This document shows, in pieces, positions 52,773 through 62,790 of a stretch of 64,000 nucleotides of DNA. The stretch comes from Desmodus rotundus (Eukaryota > Chordata > Mammalia > Chiroptera > Phyllostomidae): assembly GCF_022682495.2 (NCBI RefSeq), contig NC_071391.1, positions 16,033,680-16,097,679 of the forward strand, read 5' to 3'. The notes under the pieces were generated by a model, which did not search any database, was not told the origin of the DNA, and saw only the letters and a program-made list of their open reading frames with translations. The number at the start of each line of letters is the position of its first letter. The stretch's first letter is position 1. Position numbers and translations under genes: made by a program.

Positions 52773-52899
52773 AATGTGTTTATTTCTTAGATGTGTTAAA
52801 TCATATCTGGAGTCTCACTGTTCCATATTCAGGCATATCCAACCTCCTAATTTAACATGGGCCTTGCAGACACAGATTTATGTACTTATTAGAGGAATC

Positions 52900-53000
52900 T
52901 ACTTTATAAGATGATTGTGAAGATTAAACAAAATAATAGAGGTCAGTGCCTAGGCCAGTGACTGGCCCATAACAAGTGCCCAGTCAATGTTAGCTCCCTT
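52900..53000 (-). repeat. MIR 5'-side fragment
   Basis: AGATGATTGTGAAGATTAAA then GTGACTGGCCCATAACAAG, the reverse MIR end. Confidence 0.55.
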
Positions 53001-53119
53001 CCCTTGTACCATCTTCAGATCTAGTGCATGTGTTTCAGAAATGAATGATCCTTCATCATTGCATGTTGCTTTCTGGAGGTTAGTTTGCTCCCTCTGAATG
53101 TATTCCCAATCGTGGAAAC

Positions 53120-53408
53120 GGGTTTATTAGTTTCTTGTGGCAGTCATAACAAATTGCCACAGATTTGGAGGCTTCAAACAATAGACACGGCTTTCTGTTG
53201 TCTATCAAATCTCTCCAGTGTGTCTCCTATAAGGACAATTGTCATGGGACCTAATGTCTACACAGATAATCCAGGATGATCTCATCTGAAGACCCTAAAC
53301 TTAATTGCACCTACACAGACCCTGTTTTCCAAATGAGGTTGCATTCACAGGTTCTGGAGATTTGAAGGTAGCTATATCATTTTGGGGAACACATTCAACC
53401 CACTACAA
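53120..53408 (-). mobile_element. MaLR LTR fragment
   Basis: Reverse orientation. TTAGTTTCTTGTGGCAGTC at the left; GATAATCCAGGATGATCTCA and CATTCAACCCACTACA at the right are landmarks of the family. The middle is deleted. Confidence 0.8.
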
Positions 53409-53606
53409 TGGGTTAAGATGCTTGGGAGTCAGGCAGCCCTGGTTCTGGCTGTGCTACTTAATAACCATCATTCTCACAGTGATGGTCTGTAAACGTATTT
53501 TTCCCCCTCTGCAAATCAAGGGACGATGATTTCTCTTTTCTCTGCTCTAATATTGAGAACATGACAACTGAAGCCGACGCCCTTTCCCTAAAATCGCACT
53601 GGGCTT

Positions 53607-53810
53607 GTATTAGGGTTCTCCAGAGAAACAGACCCAATAGAACGTGAATACAAACAGAAAGAGATTTATTATAAGAAATGGACTCGTAATTATGAAGGCT
53701 GACAGGTTCAAATCTGAAGTGCTGGCCACCAGGAAGGGACCCAGGAGAGCCAAGGGTGCAGTACCAATCCAAAGGCAGACTGCTGGAGCCTTGGTGGCTC
53801 CCAAAGATCC
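53607..53810 (-). mobile_element. MLT1-type LTR fragment
   Basis: ATTAGGGTTCTCCAGAGAAA, AGAGATTTATTATAAG and CAAAGGCAGACTGCTGG match the reverse of the MLT1 3' half. It is truncated on the right, where telomere-like DNA follows. Confidence 0.8.
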
Positions 53811-53825
53811 ACCCTTTCCAGCATT

Positions 53826-53851
53826 CTAACCCTAACTTTAACCCTAACCTT
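53826..53851. repeat. Telomere-like (CCCTAA) short tract
   Basis: CTAACCCTAACTTTAACCCT followed by AACCTT: about four telomeric-type units with one variant, at the right edge of an MLT1 fragment. Confidence 0.7.
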
Positions 53852-54145
53852 CCACGTTAACCTTGGGCTTGCTCGTGTGACTTGCTCCGGCAGAGGGAAT
53901 ATCAACAAGCATGATGAAAGAGCCTTGATAAGCACTTGTGTGTTGGGGCTTATGCCACAACCATGTGTGGAAGTGTGGTCCAGCCTCTACCATGATGAAA
54001 GACCACAGAGCCTCAGTTATCCCAGCTGTCTCTACTGAGCCCATCCCCCAGCTCACCCTCCAGCTGAAAGAGGTTGCCTGAGTGAGCCCAGAACAGACCA
54101 GCAGCAGAACCACATAGACAAACCGCAGAGCTGTGTGACGTAACC

Positions 54146-54374
54146 GGCAACCAGCAAACTTTTGCTGGAAAGGGCCCGAGAGAAAATATATCAGGCTTTG
54201 CAAGCCATACAATTTCTGTCACAGTGACTCAAGTCTGCCATGATAGTGTGACAGCAGCCATAGATGATATATAAACAAAATGGGTGTGGCTGTCTTCCAA
54301 GAAAACTTTATTTTCAAAAACAGGTGGTGAGCTGCGTTTGGCCCATGGACTGTGGTTTACTGGCCCTGTTACAG
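54146..54374. mobile_element. hAT-Charlie-type MITE
   Basis: CCAGCAAACTTTTGCTGGAA, AGGCTTTGCAAGCCATAC, GCAGCCATAGATGATATATA and GGTTTACTGGCCC give the order of a well-known mammalian MER1-group hAT element. Ends are worn. Confidence 0.65.
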
Positions 54375-55059
54375 GCCACTACGTTTTGGACAGTTTGTTT
54401 TGCTGCAGTAAATAATGGAAAAACCCTGCCATGGACTTTTCATTATTCCAGGTGTCCTCATTCTTGAGAACATTCCTCTGCTATGACTTCATTCCTGATG
54501 ACTCCCTGGGGTGGAATGCCCTCATTTCTCAGCCTGGCACTAGGAAAATGACAAAGTCAGCAGCGTGTTTTTAGCTGCCCTGTTGAGAGGTTCTAGGAGG
54601 GCCAAAAAGAAATGGCGGTGGAAGTGCTCCTTTCCCATGAAGTGGAAAGTGCCAGCAGCCAAGTTCCAAATGAGCGGAGGAGTCTCTCCTCCTGGCCCCG
54701 GACCCCACGGCTCCATGAAGTCTGAGCAGGAATAGCTGCAAGCTGCATAAGAGGCCGTTGAAGTTAGTGTAATGGAAATCGTGTAGCCTGACAGTCTTAT
54801 TATGTCATTAGAAAGACTCAGCTGTCCCCATAAAGCGGTGGCTTCTGACCCACTAACCCACGCGTTGCCCAGAAGCCTCCGATTTCCCGGAATTTCTACT
54901 AGAATTCCTAAAACTCTAAGTCATGGTTTTCAAAAATCAGAATTATTACACAATGAAGGGTTAATCATCCAGGAAATAGAGAATCCCACCCTGGTGTTAT
55001 TTCAGACCTAGCTGGCCGTTGACCTGGTGGACGACAGTGCCGACTCTGGGATCAAGCTG

Positions 55060-55250
55060 CCAGGAGCGAATCCTGCCTCCAGTCCACTTAATCACTACAT
55101 GACTTTGGGCAAATCATGTAATATTTTAAGCCCAAGTTTCCTCAGGTATCAAATGGTGATAATAATGGTACTTACCTTTACAATTTTTGTAATGATTGAG
55201 TGACATCATCCGTGTGCCTGGCACATTCTAAACGTTCAGCTACTGTGGCT
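55060..55250 (-). repeat. MIR, reverse
   Basis: ACTTTGGGCAAATCATGTAA, GTTTCCTCAGGTATCAAATG and GTGCCTGGCACATTC in antisense MIR order. Confidence 0.7.
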
Positions 55251-55964
55251 ATTGCAGTTGTGAACTCACTGTCAGTCAAGCCGTGAGTTTCCTCATTTCT
55301 GAGATTTTTATGGCATATTTATTTTATTTCCCGGAGTGTTCCCACCTCTGCATCTCATTGATTTGCTTACAATAGTTTGGGAATAGGCAGCATGGTAGTC
55401 ATTCCTCTCAATTTAAAGGGGAGGACATTGAGCTTGAGGTGCTGGGGTATTCTTTTTTGTCCCCATTATCTTAATTCCTGTCGGATGAAGATGGTAAGAG
55501 ACCAGTATACTTGTTCCATATCCTCCATGTACATGTTTACAAAAAAGAGGAAGGGACTTGAGGGGGTGCAAGAAAGAACTAACCGACATTTAAGTGTTGC
55601 AGGACGATTCCTCAGGAAGCAGACTCACAAGATTGGCATGAAGCGGGTTCGTTGCGAAAAGCTCTCCGGATGGCCGCTGTGGGGAAGTGCAGGAAGCAGG
55701 CCTGGGCAGAGGGGAGGGCCGGGGTGTGACTCATCCTCAGTCCTTCCACAGGGGCTCTGAAGCTGGACTGGCCCTGCAGGATTGACCCAAACCAGGCAAT
55801 CAGGTTGGGCCTTTAAATCCACACGTTGACCAGTCATTGGCAACTGACCTTGGGCAAGGCTGCTCTCTTTAGATGAGAACAATTCCTGGAGGGGACACTT
55901 AGCTGTGAGCCCTCAGCTATCACCATGGGAGGTTTTGGGGGGATCTGGGTAGTGTCCCACAGTG

Positions 55965-56190
55965 TCCACAACACACAGGTTCTACCGTGTGCCAGGCATT
56001 GCGTTATGAACTTTCGTGTACATCATGTTATTTCAACCTCACAACAAACCTGCAGAATAACTAATGAAGGGAGCTATAGTATTTTTAGTGCCTTCTGTAA
56101 GTCCAGTGGTTTACAGACTGTAGTTCATACAACTTTCTTAACAACCCATCAAGGTTGGAATTACTTGTAGCATCTGGTAGAAGAGAAATT
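55965..56190 (+). repeat. MIR
   Basis: TACCGTGTGCCAGGCATTGC and TTTCAACCTCACAACAAACC, with a worn 3' part. Confidence 0.55.
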
Positions 56191-56889
56191 GGAAGTTCAG
56201 AAAAGCCAAGTTGGCGCTCAGGGATATCGACCCAACTTTGTCTTATATCAGAGCGGAACACCTCCCACTGGGCGGTACCGATTTATTTTATAGATGAGGA
56301 CCTTGAGGTTTAGTGAGCTGAAATGATGTTCCTGAGGTTCAGAGCGAGTCAGGTCAGAGTTGGGGCTTCGCTCAGGTCTGTGGGATGCCCTTTCCTGGGG
56401 ACCATGCTGCTTTGCATATGTGATAAAGTTGTACGTTGGGAAACAGGAGTGAGACCACGATGCAGTGGACAAAAAAGGCAGCTAAGATGCAGCTCAACTT
56501 CTCCAAACTCTGTTAACTTCATCCCTGGCGCTTCAAGGGTCTTTAAGACTTTCCTGAAAGCCGCAGTTTATGGACTTTGAGTATCTCACTAGCACGGGCC
56601 CAGAAGGCTTTAGAAAACTACATCTCTTATTTGCTTTTTTTCTCCCCTTCCTCTACTCCTACATCAGCTGTTAGAACTTGCAAATGACTTTGAGGTGGGT
56701 AGGGGGAGGCTAGATCTTACTTTGGGTACACAAAGTCACAACTGAAGTCTGGCGCCTTTGGCTGTGCTGTTTGCTGCACTTGGCTTGCAGCTGGGGACCA
56801 GTAGATGGTGCTCACCCTCTATGCCCGAGGATGCTGTTTGCCTTGGGCTTGGTTGCCTGCCTCCCTTCTTTCCTCTGTCCTCGGTTAAC

Positions 56890-57130
56890 ATATTAAGAGC
56901 TAAAAGTTATTGAGAAGTTACTAGGTGCTTGGTAAGTTACTATGCTAAGTAACTTTAGCATAGTTTACATAAGTTATCTCTACATAAATTATCTCATTTA
57001 GTTCTTACCACAACCCTTTAAGGTAGGTATTACTATTCTGAATTTACAAATGATTATAAGTAATTTGCCAAGTAATAAAGCTAGTTCAGGCCAAACCAAA
57101 CTAGATTTTAAGGCAGGTGATCTGATTTAG
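56890..57130 (+). repeat. MIR
   Basis: GAGAAGTTACTAGGTGCTTG, ATCTCATTTAGTTCTTACCA and AAGGTAGGTATTACTATTCT. Contains a local AAGTTACTATGCTAAGTAACTT palindrome near 56933-56954. Confidence 0.6.
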
Positions 57131-57234
57131 AACTTGGACCTCTATTGTCTCCCTGGCTATTATGTTATGCTGACAACTGGGCCCTGTGGCAGTTTGTAAA
57201 GTCATTTTCATTTTAAAACTCATTATGTTCTCAC

Positions 57235-57368
57235 CAAAAAAAAAAAAAAAGTGATGGATGTGTTAATTAACTTAATGGTGAAATTCTTTCACTAAATATG
57301 TATATCATCACGTTTTACACTTTAAATATCTTACAATTTTGTCAATTATATCTAAATTTAAAAACCTC
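57235..57368 (+). mobile_element. L1M 3' UTR fragment
   Basis: A-run then GTGATGGATGTGTTAATTAA, ATCATCACGTTTTACACTTT and ACAATTTTGTCAATTATATC, typical of the 3' end of old mammalian L1. Confidence 0.7.
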
Positions 57369-57889
57369 CTAATATTCTTATGAAATAAGTATTACTATTC
57401 TATGTCATTTTAAAAGTGAGAAGATGCAGGGATAGAAAGGCTAAATAATTGCCAAGATACTGCTACTTAGTGGGACCCTGACTGGAATCTAGATATTTTA
57501 GGCCGTGAATCCCAAAGAGGTTTCCCTTCTGAGGGAAAACAACAATGAGAATATTGGTTAAACTCACTGGGGTTCTAGGATTTGGGAGGTACCCTCAAAT
57601 TCTCTCTTTAAGCATTTTCTGCCTCCTGGAAGAGAACTCTTCTCAGTGGGCTTACTATGCTGAGAGGCAGCCCAGGCTTTGAGTCAAAACCAGGTTCAAA
57701 TCCTGACCCCTCTCTTTGTAGGATCTCTGTGACTTCAGCTCAACTCCCCTCCAGTTAAACCTCTCTCAGCTTCTGCTCCCTTGGCTGTAAATATGCTGAC
57801 ATCCCAGTTCCAGTACTGTAGTGATCTTCAGCCTTGCTGTGAGTCCAGGGTCTAGGCAGGGAAGGGACGTTTAAGAAAGGCGTCCCCTA

Positions 57890-58370
57890 CCCGTCTGTCT
57901 CAGAGCCCACATGGCATGAGAAGGCCAAGGAGGAGCACTGGGCACAACTCTTCCTAAGGCATTGGAGTGAAATAGGACTTTATATTGCAAACTTGGGAGA
58001 CGGAGTCTCCAGCAAAAAAATGAAAGTGTGCCCCACCAAGACAAAGGGGAGACCATTTTTTGAATACAAAAATTCCTGCCCCAGTTCCTAATTAGGTCTA
58101 TTTTATGTAAATGAGGTATCCAAATTCATATGGTTCTGATTGGTTAGAATTAGCATTGTGATTGGTTGTTATGAAACAGTTCTGATTGGACAGGGTAGGT
58201 CTCAAGTCATTGGTTGAAAAGCTAATCCAGGAACTCCTTTATAATAAACAGTTGATGTCTCTAAAGTAAGCAAGCAGCACATAGTGTAGGAAGCTGGCAG
58301 GCAGTTCAGTCAGAGATTCCTCCCCAGTGTACGTGAGAACATGAGAGGACCTCGGGATTCTCATTATTTA
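57890..58370 (+). mobile_element. Possible ERV LTR
   Basis: Several CCAAT-type boxes (TGATTGGTTAGAATTAGC, GTGATTGGTTG, CTGATTGGACAGG) precede ATAATAAACAG and a TATTTATAAAAG. An LTR promoter is one reading; boundaries are unclear. Confidence 0.35.
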
Positions 58371-58451
58371 TAAAAGTTGGGCCTTTGATTGACCATGGAG
58401 AGTCCATATCAGCAGGTAAAGTCTTTCTCAGGGTCCACAGAGCCTTTAAAA

Positions 58452-58640
58452 TGATGCCTCCCTTAGAGCGTCATTCGGATACACCAAAATTGTGGGTTTG
58501 GTCCCTGGTCAGTGCATGCGTGAGTGGATGGAACACAAATCTATGTATGTTCCCCTCCCTCCCTCCCTCCCTTCCTTCCTTCCTTCCTTCCTTTCTTCCT
58601 TCCTTCCTCTGTCTGTCTCTCTAAAAAATAATACATTAAA
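58452..58640 (+). mobile_element. Ves-type SINE with expanded CCTT tail
   Basis: GGTTTGGTCCCTGGTCAGTG resembles the B box, preceded by a worn head. The pyrimidine-rich 3' part has expanded into (CCCT)n/(CCTT)n at 58553-58610, followed by CTCTCTAAAAAATAATA. Confidence 0.65.
58553..58610. repeat. (CCCT)n/(CCTT)n microsatellite
   Basis: Tetranucleotide pyrimidine tract grown from the pyrimidine-rich 3' part of a Ves-type SINE. Confidence 0.9.
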
Positions 58641-59449
58641 AAAATTGATGCCCCCCCTTTCTGGAGATGCTGAAAGCAGAAATTATGTAATGCATTTATT
58701 TGTGGATTTGTTTAATGCCTCTTTTCCCATCTAGACCAGCACCCTCCAATAGAACCTTTTCTGCAGTGATGGAAATATTCTAAATCTACAATGACCAATA
58801 TGGTGGCCCAGAGTCACATGTGGCTTTTGAGAACAGCAGGTCCTTAAATAACTTTTGTTTTGGTAATAATATTGGAGAGATGCTTAGTAACTTAACTCTT
58901 GTTTATATCAATTAGCCTATGATAAAACTGGTTTTGTTACATGTCATCTGGTTTTAAAGTTGTAGAAACTATTGGTGACATTAAGTGAGGACTTAACTAT
59001 CCTTGAAATACGGCTAGTAAAACTGCGGGTCTCAATTTTCAATTTTATTTGGCTTTCATTACTTCAAATAAACATAGCCACATGTAGCTAGTGGCCACCT
59101 TATTTATTGTACAGCAAAACTCTAGAGGTCCCAGTGATCACTGATGCGTCTTCAGAGTTGGCATAAGGTGTACCCTTGGAAAGGGCAGATAAGTATGTTT
59201 CAAATGAGTAAGTGCAAACTTGGTAGTTGTTATTTTCCTGGAGATTGGCAAAGTGGTTGAGGAAAGAGATGGTTTCTTCAGGTCTAGATGGTTTCTGTCC
59301 CAGGGCTGAACTTGGTAGTCAGAGAGGGCTGCACCTACACTTTCCACGATCTTTTAGAGTTCTAGAATCCACCCCCACCTCTCACCCCACTTTCTAGCCC
59401 TTCTCAAATTAAGAGCTGGAATCAATGTAATACAGCGTGGGGCAAAATA

Positions 59450-59561
59450 CAGCGTGGGGCAATAGTTTTACAGTTTCTATGGAAAATAATACAATAATTA
59501 ATAATAATACAAGAATAAACTTTCGCGTACTCAACTGTAAACCTACTTTTGCCCCACCCTG
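59450..59561. mobile_element. Mariner-type MITE
   Basis: Inverted termini CAGCGTGGGGCAATAGTTTT at the left and the reverse complement CAGGGTGGGGCAAAAGTAGG at the right surround about 50 bp of AT-rich DNA. TA lies on both sides (59448-59449, 59562-59563). A second copy of the left end, TACAGCGTGGGGCAAAA, precedes it at 59431-59447. The termini look like non-autonomous mariners known from vesper bats. Confidence 0.8.
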
Positions 59562-59977
59562 TATTTTACTATATTCTTACTTTTCTTTCTTTATCCAGTA
59601 GATGGCGATAAGTCTCCACCTTTTTTTTTCTCCCGCCCCAGTACAGGCTGTGTGTGGGAGGAGGGCTTTGGGAGTGGTTGAACCATTTCACACAGAGGAG
59701 CCTCCTTTGGGAGGCATTAAGCACCTCTCAGGGCACCAATAGGTGTTCATCTCCACCCAGAAGGGCTTCTCTGGAGCTCTGATAATGGTGTTTATCCCCA
59801 ACACAGCAAGCACAGATATAAACCTTATATTTGTAACAAAAGACCTATTTTGTTCCCAGCACAAGGATATGGGGACCTAGTCTTCGTGGTTACGTGAACC
59901 CCATCTCACAGCACTTTGCAAGGCGTGGACACGAATTTTGGACCACACCTGTGAGCTTCTTAGCAAGGCAGACTGTG

Positions 59978-60062
59978 GAATGAGACCCGTGGAATCAGAA
60001 CCTGCATTTTAACAAGTAACCCAGGTGACTCCTATACTCATTCAAGTTTGAGAAGTTCTGGC
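59978..60062. mobile_element. MER5-like fragment
   Basis: AATCAGAACCTGCATTTTAA then AGTTTGAGAAGTTCTGG, the right half of a MER5 element. Confidence 0.6.
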
Positions 60063-60344
60063 CAACGGGATCTCAGATAGAAATGATTCCTCCCACCAAC
60101 CCATAAATAGTTCTTTAATTCAGTGAGAAGTAATACGCTAGCATTGCCATCCTGTGTCATATCTGCAGTGTTATCATTCCTAAGGGACATTTATGTATTG
60201 TCCTATTTGGTCGCTATACCTTTCTAATAATACTTTGGCTCAATCTCATTTACAGCTGAGGTAAGGGGACTTGGAGGTGTAGGAGTATCCGGTAGAAATG
60301 AGACATGATATTAGGTTTTCCAAGTTGATAGTGATTGGATTTAA

Positions 60345-60960
60345 AATTAGTAATAGAAATGATAGCTGACATTCAGTGCATGCTCTGGACTGTTAGGTCG
60401 GAGTCACTCAGAAACCGGACGGACGCAGTGAGCTAAGGAGAGCAGGGTTTATTAGCGGGGAATAAGAGGGAAAGTGGAGCCCACTGAGAGAGGTTAAGAG
60501 GAAAGTGGGGCCAACCAAGGGAGGTTGCTCTTAGATCAGGATTTTTAAGTGCAAAAACCTGCGTCTGGGGTACTGGAGCCTGATTGGCTAGAGCTGGTTG
60601 CTGGGTGTAAGCTGTGTCCTGTTATGCCGGATAAGCCAACCCCAGACCCTAATCTTCCTGGGTAGGGTCTGCAGGCAGCTTTCCACGGTGCCATTTTCTC
60701 GTCTGGTGATATTCATTCCTCCTAGGCCTGCCTAGACCTACCATGGACCAGGTCATATGCTAAATGCTAAATGTATCATTTCATATAATCTTTATAATTC
60801 TAAGGTGAGGGTACTATTATTGTCACCGTTTCACAAGTCAGAAAACTAAGACGTAGAGAGGTCAATACACTTGCCAAAGGCCATGCAGCTGCTAAATAAA
60901 TAATTGATTTAGAATTATAACTCAAGCCAGTGTGACTCCAAGGCCCAGAACTTAAACATG
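60345..60960 (+). repeat. MIR split by the solo LTR
   Basis: 60345-60390 (ATAGCTGACATTCAGTG) and 60749-60960 (ending in the AGAAAACTAAGACG ... CTTGCCAAAGGCCATGCAGC core) align consecutively to MIR once the LTR is removed. Confidence 0.75.
60391..60743 (-). mobile_element. Solo LTR (endogenous retrovirus) inserted in a MIR
   Basis: A 353-bp unit with TGTTAGG at one end and CCTACCA at the other (imperfect inverted ends, TG...CA). It is bracketed by TGGAC at 60386-60390 and 60744-60748. On the minus strand there is an AATAAA (plus-strand TTTATT near 60449) and a TTAAAAA box upstream, as expected for an LTR promoter and poly(A) site. No internal viral genes are adjacent. The MIR sequence continues on either side. 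Confidence 0.75.
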
Positions 60961-61117
60961 ACAGCTTCCACTCTCTCCTCTCCGAGGGCTGTATGAATTC
61001 CTTGTATGTATGTCATTTTGAAACCCTTGACTATGATTCTAATCTTTGAGTGAATCATTATTTCGAGCTTAAAGTTGATAATTATACCAGGACAGTTTCT
61101 TCTTCCCCACTGTTTAG

Positions 61118-61545
61118 GACATGCATTCGTTTCCTGGGGCAGCTGTAACAAAGTACCACAGACAGAATGGCTTAAAACAACAGAAATGTACTCTTCCCCG
61201 GTTCTGGAGCTAAGAACTAGGAGATCAAAGCATCAGCAGGGCCATGGTCCCTCTGAAATTTCTAGGAGGGAAACCTTCCTGCTTCTTCCCAGCTTCTGGT
61301 GGTTTGCTAGTAGCTCCGGGCGTTCCTCCACTTGGAGCTGCGTTCCTCTTCTCTCTGCCCTTGTTTTTACCTGGCATTCTTCCCTCCCGTTGGATTAAGG
61401 GCCCACCCCACCCGAGTAGGACCCCCGCTTACCCAATTACATCTGTCATGGCTATCTCTAAATAACCGCTCATTCTGTGGAACTGGGGATTAGGACTTCA
61501 GCATTTTGTTGTTGTTGGAGGGGGCACACAATTCAAACTATAACA
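61118..61545 (-). mobile_element. MaLR LTR
   Basis: TTCGTTTCCTGGGGCAGCTG, GGCTTAAAACAACAGAAATG, GTTCTGGAGCTAAGAACTAG, CACAATTCAAACTATAACA. About 430 bp, near full length, reverse orientation. Confidence 0.8.
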
Positions 61546-61589
61546 ACATCTCATAAGGTAGAAAATGTGTTCTAGAATCAGAGTGTCAC

Positions 61590-61760
61590 GGTTCAAATCC
61601 TGACTCTGCCACATAAGCCGGGTGACTTAGAGCAAATTGCTTAGACTATCTGACCTTCACTTTTCTCTGTCAATTAGGAGAACCTCATAGGGTTGTCATG
61701 GATTAATACACCTAAAGCACCTACCCAGAACAAGGTTGTAGTAGCAACAGCTGGTGCCTC
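61590..61760 (-). repeat. MIR, reverse
   Basis: TCAAATCCTGACTCTGCCAC, GGTGACTTAGAGCAAATTGC and CATAGGGTTGTCATGGATTA. Confidence 0.65.
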
Positions 61761-62689
61761 TCCCAGGTCTCTTTACCAGCTGGTGCACCTGTTCCAGGCC
61801 ATGGCTACCAGCTCATACCAGTGACTTTCTGTGTATAATTGTCCTTGGCAGACAGGACCCACTTTGTTGGAGATGCCTGGGAGGTTGACCTCCCCCCTGC
61901 CCCCCCACCCCAGGTGTACTGACCAAGGCGAGACTTACCTGAGATCACATCCTTGCTCAGTTCTTTCCTACTGCCGCTCTCTCTTACAGTCCCTCCCAAA
62001 AGCATGGCCTCAATAAGTTACGTGCATCTGAATCCCTGCCTCAGGCTTTGCTTCTAGAGGACCCAACTCAAGACAAGTGCCAAGGATGAAAGCATGAGAT
62101 TGATGTTATCATTTTCAGGGAGCCAGGAATTAACCTACCAATCTTTCTGCCTTTTTCATGATTTGCTACAGCAATTATGTCTTCTTTTTCCTGCTATTAA
62201 TCTTCTAATACCAAGAATGGCAAAGTTTTCCCCGTACACATCCACTCTGGGCTGAGGCTGTCCAGTCCATACCCAGGGGAGGCTGCTCCTTCATGCTACT
62301 GGTCACTCGGGGGGTGTGTGCAGACCTGGAGCATTGCTCTTCACTATACGTACCCTGGCTCTGGACTGCTATGAGCGCTTCCTTGCTTCACCATGTCATC
62401 CTATTTCCTAGTGCCTGCTCCTCTGTCATTTGTATAGAGAGCTGTCTGTTTTGTAACAGAATCAGGGATTAGAAATTGTTGGCCTAGTCAGACACAGTTC
62501 CACCTGTCTGTCTTTGTGTTGGCTGGGTACACCTTAGCCCCGTCACTATTGTCATCTTCGTAATAGCATAATATTGTCATCATCATCATCATCCACTCTG
62601 TCAATGACTCGTGTATGATAGACAGCAGATAGTATCTGTAATAAGATGGATATTAGTTCCAACCTCCTAAGACTCTCTGAAATGGTGAG

Positions 62690-62790
62690 TGACATCCTCA
62701 TTTTATTAACAAGGTGCAGAAGGTCAGAGAAGCTAGGTCACTTGTGGCCATGCAGCGGCTGAGTCAGCTTTTGAACCACAATCATCCGGT
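62690..62790 (+). repeat. MIR core fragment
   Basis: TCCTCATTTTATTAACAAGG then GCGGCTGAGTCAGCTTTTGA. Confidence 0.5.
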
